DNA from: Mariniphaga sp.
GTDB taxonomy: Bacteria; Bacteroidota; Bacteroidia; Bacteroidales; Prolixibacteraceae
Reading direction: 5' to 3'
Length of the DNA: 34,149 nucleotides
NCBI GenBank assembly: GCA_019429205.1
Contig: JAHYIT010000036.1
Span: forward strand, 1 to 34,149
Positions 25,614-34,036 of this stretch are shown here, piece by piece. Numbering within the stretch: position 1 is the first letter of the stretch; the number at the start of each line of letters is the position of its first letter. The position numbers and the translations under genes were made by a program. The notes beneath the pieces were generated by a model that saw only the letters and a program-made list of their open reading frames with translations, was not told the origin of the DNA and ran no database searches.

Positions 25614-27059
25614 TTAAAAGCTTTTTTTTTTTGAAATGGCCAATAATCCCAACCATGTTATCAAACCGTTCAGTATTAAAAGTTCAAACCCGAATTTGTA
25701 TCCGTGAAATAAAATTTCTGAATAGGCTGAAATGAAATAACACAAAGCGGGTGAAATTACAGCTACAACCGGAACCCATTTATCTTTTACGCTTCTTTTG
25801 GAATACATGCCAAATACAAATAAACCTAAAATTGGGCCATAAGTATAACCTGCCACTGTAAATACTGCAACAACCACACTTTCGTTACTGATGGCACGGA
25901 AAACCAAAATTACCGCTGCCAGTAAAATGGAAAACAACAGGTGAGCCCGTTTTTTTATGCGTTTTCTCTGTGTTTCTTCGTATTGGTCAATTTTGAGGAA
26001 ATCGACGCTGAAAGCGGTGGTTAGCGCAGTAAGCGCCGAATCGGCACTGGAATATGCCGCCGCTGTAATTCCCAACAAGAATGCGATGCCAACCGTTAAA
26101 CTTAAATGGTTAAGTGCAATTAAAGGGTATAAATCATCGGTATTTTCGGGAATCTGAATTCCGGTTTCACTGGCAAAAACATAAAGTAAAACGCCCAGGC
26201 AAAGGAAAAGAAAAACAGCCGCCAAAAAAGATAAACTGAAAACTATCATGTTTTTTTGTGCTTCTTTTTTGTTTTTACAGGTGAGGTTTTTTTGCATCAT
26301 GTCCTGGTCCATACCCACCATAACAATGGTAATAAACATTCCGGCGAAAAACTGTTTGAAAAAATTGTTTCCGCTTCGCCAGTCCCAAAAGAAAATTTTT
26401 GAAGAGGGTTCAGCCGAAATGCGTTCAGCAAGTGTAAAAAAATCGAGATTCAGTGAACGGCTTATTGAAATGATGGTGAATATAACGGCACTCACCAGAA
26501 ATAACGTTTGCAGTGTATCGGTCCAAACGATAGTTTTTATTCCGCCCTTAAACGTGTAAACCCATATTAGGGCGATGGTAACCACTACTGTAATTGAAAA
26601 GGGAATATCAAACGCATCGAAAAATGCAATTTGCAAAACCGTGGCTACCAGGTATAACCGGAATGCAGCGCCAATGAGTTTTGAAATCAGGAAAAAAAAC
26701 GACCCGGTTTTGTAGGAAGAATTGCCAAACCGCTGGTCGAGAAAGGAATAAATGGAAACCAGGTTGAGCCGGTAATAGAGCGGGAGCAGTATTCCTGCTA
26801 CAAGCCAATATCCGACAATGTTTCCAAAAACAAATTGTAAATAGGAAAAGGCTGAACTGCCTACTTCGCCAGGCACCGAAATAAATGTTACTCCCGAAAG
26901 CGTTGCTCCAACCATACCAAATGCAACAAGGAACCAGGGTGATTTCCGGTTTGCCGTAAAAAATGCCTGCGTATCAGCATTTCGCGAGGTGAGCCAGGAA
27001 ATGCCAACCAAAACCAAAAAATAACCTAAAACAAGGCTTAGCACAAGGTAGGGATTCAT
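25614..27059 (-). CDS. Sodium:solute symporter (SSS family)
   Basis: A 481-residue inner-membrane protein with about 13 predicted hydrophobic segments. The family signature is in the N-terminal third: NADTQAFFTANRKSPWFLVA (about 28-47) and GATLSGVTFISVPGEVG (about 51-67), the sodium-binding LeuT-fold region. GGIKTIVWTDTLQTL and GITAAAYSSADSALTALTTA are also typical. The substrate is not fixed by sequence. It begins 2 bases after the NamZ stop, which makes co-transcription almost certain; this favours a cell-wall sugar such as MurNAc, since the MurNAc importer MurT of Tannerella forsythia belongs to the same family. That substrate is inference. Confidence 0.92.
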   Translation of the reverse strand: MNPYLVLSLVLGYFLVLVGISWLTSRNADTQAFFTANRKSPWFLVAFGMVGATLSGVTFISVPGEVGSSAFSYLQFVFGNIVGYWLVAGILLPLYYRLNLVSIYSFLDQRFGNSSYKTGSFFFLISKLIGAAFRLYLVATVLQIAFFDAFDIPFSITVVVTIALIWVYTFKGGIKTIVWTDTLQTLFLVSAVIFTIISISRSLNLDFFTLAERISAEPSSKIFFWDWRSGNNFFKQFFAGMFITIVMVGMDQDMMQKNLTCKNKKEAQKNMIVFSLSFLAAVFLFLCLGVLLYVFASETGIQIPENTDDLYPLIALNHLSLTVGIAFLLGITAAAYSSADSALTALTTAFSVDFLKIDQYEETQRKRIKKRAHLLFSILLAAVILVFRAISNESVVVAVFTVAGYTYGPILGLFVFGMYSKRSVKDKWVPVVAVISPALCYFISAYSEILFHGYKFGFELLILNGLITWLGLLAISKKKSF

Positions 27060-27061
27060 AA

Positions 27062-28231
27062 CTATTCAAAATCGGGGTAGAGTAAATATTTTTTTCTCAT
27101 GCGTTTATATTCATTCAGTTCAGGCTCCCAGCTTTTTACAATTTCAGCTTCCGACATTCCCTGCCTGATTTGTGCAATGAGTTTATCGGTTCCGGCAAGC
27201 AGGTTTAACCAGCGCTCGCGGGTAAGGAATTCTTTTTCGTTATTATACTGGTTGTAAAAATCAAGAAAATATTTCAGGGTAAATGGAGGAATTTTTTCGA
27301 GTTGCCTTAAATCAATGCCATAACAGATTTTTCCTTCGTTTAGGGGATTTACAGCTACGTTAGGAATACTTCGCGGAAAAAAGCTGAAATCTCCCAGTTT
27401 AGGCTTTGACCCGCCCAATACCTGGAAAGGAAAATCAGTACCACGGCCAACACTTACACTGGTTGCTTCGAAAAAGCACAGGGAAGGGTAGAGCCGGACT
27501 GCCAAATCGTTGGGAAGGTTGGGTGATGGCGCAACGGGAAGGGAATACGCCATGCTGTGAGAATAATTGGCCACCGGAATAACTGTAAGTTCACACCGTA
27601 TCTCATTTTCCATCCACTTTTCACCATTTATCATTTGAGCCAGTTCGCCAACAGTACATCCGTGAACAAGGGCAATGGGGTGCATTCCCACAAACGATTT
27701 AAATACAGGCTTTAATATCGTTCCGGCAACATAATCGCCGTTTGGGTTGGGACGGTCGAAAACCACCAGTGGTTTGTTGTTTTCGGCACAGGCTTCCATT
27801 ACCAGGTGAAGTGTGGAAATGTAAGTGTAAAACCTGCAACCCACATCCTGAATGTCGAAAATAAGCAGGTCGAGATCGGCCAAATGTTCCGGCAAAGGTT
27901 TCCGGGTTTCACCGTAAAGCGAAACCACCGGAATACCGGTTTTGCTATCCACACCGTCTTCAATTAATTCACCTGCCGAAGCATCGCCCCGAAATCCGTG
28001 TTCAGGAGCAAATATTTTTACCAATTCAATATTTTGTTCCCGCAAGAAATCGATAAGGTGAACTTCTCCAATAAGCGAGGTGTGGTTTACAACCAAACCA
28101 ACCTTTTTATTTTGAATGAGATGGATGTATTCTTCCGGTTGTTCTGCACCTGTTTTCAATACCGTTGCTTTTTGTGCATTGCAGGAAATGGAAAACATGA
28201 CTACCGTAAGAAAAATAATTCTTTTCAGCAT
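27062..28231 (-). CDS. namZ: Exo-beta-N-acetylmuramidase NamZ-type lipoprotein (DUF1343, GH171)
   Basis: A 389-residue DUF1343 protein. Characterised members (NamZ) cut MurNAc from the non-reducing end of peptidoglycan fragments. The signal peptide ends in MFSISC (Cys17), so it is a lipoprotein. Family motifs are seen in order: GLVVNHTSL (about 45-53), APEHGFRGD (75-83), DIQDVGCRFYTYISTL, FDRPNPNG, and the C-terminal NYSHSM, PSPNLPN and SVGRGTDFPFQV. The frame continues upstream to 28309, but that part reads as unrelated sequence; ATG at 28231 gives the lipoprotein signal. It sits 2 bases ahead of the symporter. The MurNAc kinase and etherase genes (murK, murQ) are not in the window. Confidence 0.9.
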   Translation of the reverse strand: MLKRIIFLTVVMFSISCNAQKATVLKTGAEQPEEYIHLIQNKKVGLVVNHTSLIGEVHLIDFLREQNIELVKIFAPEHGFRGDASAGELIEDGVDSKTGIPVVSLYGETRKPLPEHLADLDLLIFDIQDVGCRFYTYISTLHLVMEACAENNKPLVVFDRPNPNGDYVAGTILKPVFKSFVGMHPIALVHGCTVGELAQMINGEKWMENEIRCELTVIPVANYSHSMAYSLPVAPSPNLPNDLAVRLYPSLCFFEATSVSVGRGTDFPFQVLGGSKPKLGDFSFFPRSIPNVAVNPLNEGKICYGIDLRQLEKIPPFTLKYFLDFYNQYNNEKEFLTRERWLNLLAGTDKLIAQIRQGMSEAEIVKSWEPELNEYKRMRKKYLLYPDFE

Positions 28232-28413
28232 GGCATAACTTTTTAAATTCTGATGGCTAAAATACCATTTGATAAGTCGAAAACCTAAAAAATTAATATG
28301 TATTTCCAAAGGGTACTGTAAACCCGAGCCAGGGAATCGCTACTGAAAGGTACGAATAATTTGAATTGAAGGTAATACTAAAAATGAAGGATTCCCAAAT
28401 AGGAATAGGGAAG

Positions 28414-29670
28414 TTATTTGCTTTGCTGACCAGATGGCCGGCCTTTGAATTTTTTGCCTCCGGTTTTGCCTTTTTTGCTGTTACTGAATTTTTTTCTACG
28501 AAAATTACCAGATGATTTTCCTGGTTTCCAATCAGGACCTTTGCCCAAATTTTCAGGTAATGGGAGTTTAATCACTTCCCGTTCAATCAGTTGTTCAATC
28601 TGTTGAAATTTTCCCATGTCTTTATCGTTCACCAGAGTCAGGGCCACACCAGTGGCATCGGCACGGGCGGTTCGTCCAACCCGGTGAACGTAGTCTTCTG
28701 CATCGTGCGGCACATCAAAATTGATGATGAGGTTAATTTCCTTGATGTCGATTCCGCGGCTCAACACATCGGTTGCAACCAAAATCCGCGTTCGGCGTGC
28801 TTTAAAACCCTGAAGTACTTTTTCCCGATCGGTTTGTTCCAAATCAGATGAAATGGGTTCAACCGACATTTTGTTTTTTTTCAGCGAACGGGCCAGTTCA
28901 TTTACTTTTACTTTGGTTGAGCAAAAAATGAGAATGCTGTTGTATTCCGGTTTGTCGTCAAGCAGGTAATTAATGAGGTCAATCTTTTGGTTTTCGTAAC
29001 AAAGGTAAGCTGCCTGCAAAACTCCTTCAGCCGGTTTCGACATGGAAATGTTTATTTCTTTTGGATTATCCAGAATTTTTGAGGCCAGCGTTCTGATTTT
29101 GGGGGCCATGGTTGCGCTGAACATGAGCGTTTGCCGTTCTTTGGGCAAAAAAGAAATGATTTTCAGAATGTCTTCGTGAAAACCGATGTCGAGCATTCGG
29201 TCGGCTTCGTCGAGAATCAGGTACTTTATGGTGTCGAATTTGACATAGCCAAGGTTTAGATGGGCAATAAGTTTTCCGGGTGTGGCAATTACAATATCGC
29301 CGCCCTGGGTGAGTGCCCGTTTTTGCTGGCCCCAGTCATCGCCGTCGCTTCCGCCGTAAATGGCTATGGAATGGATACCTAAACCGTATGCAATTCCCTG
29401 AACCTGCTGGTCAATTTGCATAGCCAGTTCGCGGGTAGGAACAAGTATCAAAGTGGTTGTTTCGCCCGCAGGATGTTCTAAAATTAAATCGAGGATAGGA
29501 ATAACAAATGCAGCCGTTTTTCCGGTTCCGGTTTGAGCACAGGCAATCAGGTCTTTGCCTGCAAGTATTTCAGGAATCGCCTGTTCCTGTATTGGGGTTG
29601 TGTTTTTAAAACCCATGTACGAAATGGCATGTAGAATATCGTCGTGTACGCCTAATTCAGAAAATTTCAT
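28414..29670 (-). CDS. DEAD-box ATP-dependent RNA helicase (RhlE-like)
   Basis: A 418-residue cytoplasmic helicase that unwinds short RNA duplexes, typically in ribosome assembly or RNA decay. All core motifs are present: the Q motif (GFKNTTPIQEQA, 20-31), Walker A AQTGTGKT (45-52), PTRELA, DEAD (154-157), SAT (185-187), ATDVLSRGIDI and HRVGRTARA. The C-terminal tail (about 380-418) is very basic (RRKKFSNSKKGKTGGKKFKG) and should bind RNA non-specifically. This core-plus-basic-tail layout is that of RhlE-type helicases; the paralogues cannot be told apart by sequence alone. It stands alone as its own transcription unit, 92 bp from the 72-residue gene. Confidence 0.95.
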   Translation of the reverse strand: MKFSELGVHDDILHAISYMGFKNTTPIQEQAIPEILAGKDLIACAQTGTGKTAAFVIPILDLILEHPAGETTTLILVPTRELAMQIDQQVQGIAYGLGIHSIAIYGGSDGDDWGQQKRALTQGGDIVIATPGKLIAHLNLGYVKFDTIKYLILDEADRMLDIGFHEDILKIISFLPKERQTLMFSATMAPKIRTLASKILDNPKEINISMSKPAEGVLQAAYLCYENQKIDLINYLLDDKPEYNSILIFCSTKVKVNELARSLKKNKMSVEPISSDLEQTDREKVLQGFKARRTRILVATDVLSRGIDIKEINLIINFDVPHDAEDYVHRVGRTARADATGVALTLVNDKDMGKFQQIEQLIEREVIKLPLPENLGKGPDWKPGKSSGNFRRKKFSNSKKGKTGGKKFKGRPSGQQSK

Positions 29671-29762
29671 TCAATTTATTCTTTTTTATATTTTTTAATT
29701 GTTTGGGAAAACCAATTCATTTCCAGGTGCAAAGTAAACTAAAATTATTGATTTGCCGAACC

Positions 29763-29981
29763 TTAAAAGTAAGTTGGAATTTTTTCGATGAGTTCCATTC
29801 CGGCATGTTTTCCCCAGCCCGAAAAAATTACTTCTCCATTTGATTCTGCAAGTTCAAGTTCTATTTCAGAATCGATACTTTCTTTTATAATCCGCTTCAT
29901 TTGGCCTGTTACAGGCGCTTTTAGTTCCCCGCTGTTTTGCTGAATGGCTGTAATTTTTAACCTGTGTTTTTTGTTTTGCAT
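29763..29981 (-). CDS. Small conserved-looking protein of unknown function, downstream of patatin gene
   Basis: A 72-residue soluble protein I do not recognise. It is strongly charged, with a basic N-terminal half (MQNKKHRLKITAIQQNSGEL) and a Glu-rich middle (DSEIELELAESNGE), ending GWGKHAGMELIEKIPTYF. It has no signal peptide, membrane segment or metal site. The longest frame reaches 30065, but ATG at 29981 is 1 base after the patatin stop and avoids overlap, so it is the better start. Tight spacing and normal codon use argue for a real, co-translated gene. It could be a partner or regulator of the patatin-like lipase, but that is inference. Confidence 0.55.
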   Translation of the reverse strand: MQNKKHRLKITAIQQNSGELKAPVTGQMKRIIKESIDSEIELELAESNGEVIFSGWGKHAGMELIEKIPTYF

Positions 29982-29982
29982 T

Positions 29983-31236
29983 TCAATTTGAAGAGTTTTC
30001 CCGAATTTTTTTATACGCTTCCCAATCGAATGTTTTAATAAATTCGAGACTTTTCCTCGCGCCAAGCAAAAACAGTTTCTTTTTCTTTTCAGGATCCATT
30101 TTAAAGTTTAACCAGTTAAATTCCTTATCGGCATCAATAAAACAAATCAATTTTCTGAAATCGGGGTTTTGCAGCAGAAATTCGTTGTCGGCGTCGTGTC
30201 GCATGGTGCTAATTATCGACCCAACAAATCCACCCAAGTCATCCACATCGGCAAACATCTCGCGGTATGCGCTTAGTTTAACACCAAAAGTAGGTTTCCT
30301 GGGAATGTTTCTGGTTTTTGAATGAAAAACGTTAATTGGGAAATTGGAAATCATTCCGCCATCCACAAATTTTGCTTTTTTAGGAATAGGCCCGAAATAA
30401 TTGGTTAGTCTAATCCATTCGCCGGTGGCTGGTTCCCCGGCATTGGGAATATCTTTGATTTCGAACGGAACAAAAAAGAACGGAACCGACATGGAAGCGC
30501 GCACCATTTTGGCCGGCGGTATTTCGTTTACTTTTTCTCCCCAGTATAAATGGCCCATTTTGGGGAACAGCACTTTCGACTGCGTGGTAACATCAGCAGC
30601 AATAATATGGATAAGCGCCATTTCATCGGTAATTTTTTCGCCTGTTCTCCGGTTTATAAGGCCGGGTGGGAAATATTTGCTGCTTCGTTTTTCAAGCAGG
30701 TCTTTTATGGTGGTAATTTTATTGGGCGATTCAATCAGGATTTTTTCAATCCACTCTTCAAAAGCTTTACCCGGGTTTAATCCAAGGTTTATAAACAAAG
30801 CCTGTTTTACTTTTCTGAAATTCCAGGCCAGTTTTCCCAGAATCCTTTTGAAAGGTGTTCCATCTATTATACGCTGAACAATATTTTTTAAAACCGGATC
30901 TCCGTCAACAAATTCAAATAAATCCTGTTGGGCCAAAACATCGAGTACAGTTTTCGACTTTTCTTTGTCAATGGAATCAATCCCTGCAAGCACCAAGGTG
31001 TTAATGGCTCCGGCAGAGGTGCCGGCCAAATGAAAAAAGCGAATTCCGGCAAGTTCCAGAATATAGGTGTAACCTACCAGGGCAATACCCAAAACACCGC
31101 CGCCTTCCTGCACCAGGTCTACGTACTGGTGGCCTTCATCGTCTATTACATCTGAAAAAATTTTGTCTTTTAAACCTTCAGCCTCACGCATCATTTGCTG
31201 AAAATCGGGTTGGTTGGTAAAATCTTCGTAAGTCAT
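29983..31236 (-). CDS. Patatin-like phospholipase
   Basis: A 417-residue lipid acyl hydrolase of the patatin family using a Ser-Asp dyad. The oxyanion loop is GGGVLG (45-50), the nucleophile elbow GTSAG has Ser74 (72-76), and the catalytic Asp292 lies in VDGGMISNFPINVF. The fourth-to-sixth residues of the oxyanion loop read VLG, where most family members have a Lys or Arg before the last Gly. There is no signal peptide, so it appears cytoplasmic, unlike the outer-membrane patatin proteins with a C-terminal barrel. A central insertion (about 110-210) is longer than in minimal patatins. Substrate is unknown. It is transcribed with the 72-residue gene. Confidence 0.92.
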   Translation of the reverse strand: MTYEDFTNQPDFQQMMREAEGLKDKIFSDVIDDEGHQYVDLVQEGGGVLGIALVGYTYILELAGIRFFHLAGTSAGAINTLVLAGIDSIDKEKSKTVLDVLAQQDLFEFVDGDPVLKNIVQRIIDGTPFKRILGKLAWNFRKVKQALFINLGLNPGKAFEEWIEKILIESPNKITTIKDLLEKRSSKYFPPGLINRRTGEKITDEMALIHIIAADVTTQSKVLFPKMGHLYWGEKVNEIPPAKMVRASMSVPFFFVPFEIKDIPNAGEPATGEWIRLTNYFGPIPKKAKFVDGGMISNFPINVFHSKTRNIPRKPTFGVKLSAYREMFADVDDLGGFVGSIISTMRHDADNEFLLQNPDFRKLICFIDADKEFNWLNFKMDPEKKKKLFLLGARKSLEFIKTFDWEAYKKIRENSSN

Positions 31237-31331
31237 TTCATTTAATTTTTTTGGATATTAATTTCAGAGTAAAAGGTACAAAATTTACATTGTATTTTTA
31301 CCGGAATGTGGAGGAAATTTTTAAAGTAAAA

Positions 31332-32342
31332 TTATTTCATGATAACATGGGCTGGTGTACCACATGCTGTACAAGTACCTTTAAAATCGTTTTGCACAAT
31401 TTTGGTCAGGTAATGATTCCTTTCAATTAACAGCGCATGGCAATTCGGACACCGGGTTGATGCATGGCCTTCGTCGTTTACATTCCCAAGATAAACATGT
31501 TGCAGGTATTTTTTGGCTGTGGAATAAAACTGATTTAGTTTTTCAATTGGAGTAGGAGGCAGAACAAGTTTGTACTGCGGAAAATAACGCGAAAGGTGAA
31601 GGGGAATGTGTGTGCCTAATTCTCCGGCAATCCATTTTACCATTTCTTCAAATATTTTGTCATTGTCATTCAGACCAGGAATCACCAGGTTTGTAATTTC
31701 AAGATGATTTTTATGTGCTGCAATTATTTTCAGGGTTTCCAAAACAGGTTCGAGTTTTCCTTTGGTAAATGTTTTATAAAAATCGTTTTCAAAAGCTTTT
31801 AAATCGATGTTAAAGGCATCGATAAGTGGAAGAATGTGTTTCAAAGGTTCAGTATTGATGTACCCGTTTGATACAACTACATTTTTCAGATTTTTTTCTT
31901 TTACCAGTTTCGCGGTGTCCAACATGAATTCATAAAAGGTAAAGGGCTCATTATAAGTGTAAGCAACTCCAATGTTATTTTTGGTTTTCAGAGCTGTTAT
32001 TAAAATTTGTTCTGAAGTTACCGTATGAAAAGCTTTAAAATCCTTTGCATAACATTGCGAAATATGGTGGTTCTGGCAGAATGAGCAATGCAGGTTGCAC
32101 CCCACTTCGCCAATGGAGAGAATATTTTTTCCCGGGAAAAAATGATACAACGGTTTTTTTTCGATGGAATCTGTGCCCAGTGCCGCCACCTGGTTGTAAA
32201 CATGTGTAACGAGTTGGCCTTCCTGATTTTCACGTACTTTGCAAATTCCGGTCTGGCCGGGCTTCAACTCGCAATACCAGGGACAAAGGTTGCATATCAC
32301 CACATGGTCATCAGCTTTTTGATAGAAAAGTGCTTCCCGCAT
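31332..32342 (-). CDS. amrS: AmmeMemoRadiSam system radical SAM enzyme
   Basis: A 336-residue radical SAM protein of the pyruvate formate-lyase-activating-enzyme-like group. The N-terminus has CNLCPWYC (C17, C20, C24) and C34, an extra cysteine set usual here. The SAM-cluster motif is C82-x3-C86-x2-C89 (GCNLHCSFCQN). YTYNEPFTFYEF is typical of the family. The C-terminus has CPNC and CTAC pairs, a probable zinc ribbon. The usual partners of the system, AMMECR1 and Memo-family proteins, are not next to it, so either they are elsewhere or this is an isolated member. The biochemical product is not known. The frame begins with TTG at 32360, but a -7 box overlaps that site, so ATG at 32342 is chosen. 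Confidence 0.88.
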   Translation of the reverse strand: MREALFYQKADDHVVICNLCPWYCELKPGQTGICKVRENQEGQLVTHVYNQVAALGTDSIEKKPLYHFFPGKNILSIGEVGCNLHCSFCQNHHISQCYAKDFKAFHTVTSEQILITALKTKNNIGVAYTYNEPFTFYEFMLDTAKLVKEKNLKNVVVSNGYINTEPLKHILPLIDAFNIDLKAFENDFYKTFTKGKLEPVLETLKIIAAHKNHLEITNLVIPGLNDNDKIFEEMVKWIAGELGTHIPLHLSRYFPQYKLVLPPTPIEKLNQFYSTAKKYLQHVYLGNVNDEGHASTRCPNCHALLIERNHYLTKIVQNDFKGTCTACGTPAHVIMK

Positions 32343-32357
32343 TTTTATTCTTTTTTT

Positions 32358-32365
32358 CAAAGTTA
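32358..32365 (-). promoter_or_regulatory. Candidate -7 box of amrS
   Basis: TAACTTTG on the - strand (32365-32358) is a perfect TAnnTTTG box. Transcription would start near 32352, about 10 bases before ATG at 32342, which excludes the upstream TTG start. No TTG is found 19 bp upstream. Confidence 0.4.
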
Positions 32366-32439
32366 CGAAATTTCTTTTGTTACTTTAGAAGCGTGTTTTT
32401 TAGAACATTAACAGAATTGTAAAAACTAAATGGAATTGC

Positions 32440-33978
32440 ATGTCGAAACCTGTGAAGAAAAAAACGTCCCGGCTGCAGAGGATAATGCTAATAGTAGCGC
32501 CGGTTATAAGTTTGCTCATTGTTTTATTTGCCGATCTCGATCCTGAAAATAAAAAAGTAACCTACACGTTTGCCATTGCGCTTTTAATGGCCATTTGGTG
32601 GATAACCGAAGCCATTCCGCTGGCAGCAACTGCACTCATTCCTGTTGCACTCTTTCCGTTATTCGGAGTTGTTGACGGAAAAACGGTTTCTGCCATGTAT
32701 TTTAACCATCTCATTTTTCTTTTTATTGGAGGATTTTTGATGGCATTTGCCATGGAACGCTGGAATTTGCACCGCAGAATTGCGCTTAGAATTCTGATTT
32801 TGTTCGGAATAAGTCCTGGCCGGATATTACTGGGTTTTATGCTGGCCACTGCATTTTTATCTATGTGGATGTCGAACACAGCCACAGCCATGATGATGGT
32901 CCCCATTGCGCTCTCCATAATTTTGAAACTGGAAGAAAGCCTGGGCCGGAAAGCCACCAGAAGGTATTCAGCGGGTTTATTACTTTCCATTGCTTATTCG
33001 GCTTCAATTGGCGGAATTGCTACTTTGGTGGGTACACCGCCAAATCTTTCGTTTGCCCGGATTGCCAGCATTATTTTTCCTAAAATGGAAGAAATATCAT
33101 TTGCCGACTGGTTCATTTTTGCCCTACCGGTAACCGTTTTGGTTTTTATAGCTGCCTGGGGGCTGTTGTATTTAATGTTCAAACCAAAGGGGAAATGGGA
33201 CAATCTTTATATAGATGAATTTAGAAATGAATATAAATTGCTTGGAAAAGCTAAACCCGAAGAAAAAATTGTATTCGCCCTTTTTTCCATTCTGGCATTG
33301 CTTTGGATTTTCAGGTCAGGTTTTGAAATTCAATCGGTAAAAATTCCAGGATGGTCGCAGTTGTTCCAAACGCCTTCATTTATAAATGATGGTACCGTGG
33401 CCATTTTTATGGCATTGTTGTTATTTATTATTCCCTCGAAAACTGAAAAAGGGGAAAACCTGATGAACTGGGAAACGGCCAACCGGATTCCCTGGGGTAT
33501 TGTGCTGCTTTTTGGTGGCGGTTTTGCCCTGGCCCAGGGATTTGTGGATTCAGGTTTGTCGGTTTGGTTTGGCGAACAGTTGGCCGGCCTGGGAAAAATG
33601 GACCCTGTAATTCTCACGCTGGCAAATGTTTCCATGATGTCTGTTCTTACCGAGCTAACTTCAAACGTGGCAACCACCGAAATGATTTTACCCATTTTAG
33701 GCGGGCTGGCTGTTACCATTAATATTAATCCGCTGCTGCTAATGATTCCCGCAACACTTGCTGCCTCGCTGGCTTTTATGCTGCCAGTTGCCACACCACC
33801 AAATGCTATCATTTTTGGCACCAACAGAATAAAAATTAAACAAATGGTAAAGGCTGGAATTTTATTGAATATAGCCGGAATAATTGTGGCTACGCTCGTT
33901 ATGTATTTTTGGGGAACCATCGTTTTTGAAATTGATGTATCAGTTTTTCCGGATTGGGCCAAATATCGAGTAGGGTAA
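32440..33978 (+). CDS. DASS (SLC13) family sodium-coupled anion symporter
   Basis: A 512-residue inner-membrane transporter of the divalent anion:sodium symporter family, which takes up dicarboxylates, sulfate or related anions with sodium. It has about 11-12 hydrophobic segments. The two substrate/sodium motifs typical of the family are present: MWMSNTATAMMMVP, with S145-N146-T147, and LTELTSNVATTEM in the second half. Each is accompanied by a TPPN sequence (GTPPN at 198-202, and ATPPNA near the end). A likely loop follows membrane segment 6 (FKPKGKWDNLYIDEFRNEY). The exact substrate cannot be assigned. It is divergent from amrS with a 97-bp gap and ends the + strand genes of the window. Confidence 0.94.
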   Translation: MSKPVKKKTSRLQRIMLIVAPVISLLIVLFADLDPENKKVTYTFAIALLMAIWWITEAIPLAATALIPVALFPLFGVVDGKTVSAMYFNHLIFLFIGGFLMAFAMERWNLHRRIALRILILFGISPGRILLGFMLATAFLSMWMSNTATAMMMVPIALSIILKLEESLGRKATRRYSAGLLLSIAYSASIGGIATLVGTPPNLSFARIASIIFPKMEEISFADWFIFALPVTVLVFIAAWGLLYLMFKPKGKWDNLYIDEFRNEYKLLGKAKPEEKIVFALFSILALLWIFRSGFEIQSVKIPGWSQLFQTPSFINDGTVAIFMALLLFIIPSKTEKGENLMNWETANRIPWGIVLLFGGGFALAQGFVDSGLSVWFGEQLAGLGKMDPVILTLANVSMMSVLTELTSNVATTEMILPILGGLAVTININPLLLMIPATLAASLAFMLPVATPPNAIIFGTNRIKIKQMVKAGILLNIAGIIVATLVMYFWGTIVFEIDVSVFPDWAKYRVG

Positions 33979-34008
33979 AGATAGGATAATATTGTTTATC
34001 CCATCTTT
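33977..34008 (+). terminator. Probable terminator after the DASS symporter
   Basis: AAAGATAGGATAA (33977-33989) pairs with TTATCCCATCTTT (33996-34008) at 12 of 13 positions around a 6-base loop; one A-C mismatch lies in the stem. It begins within the stop codon. It has no long T run, so its strength is uncertain. Confidence 0.5.
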
Positions 34009-34036
34009 ATCCCTCTCACAGACAGCAATTCCTAAA

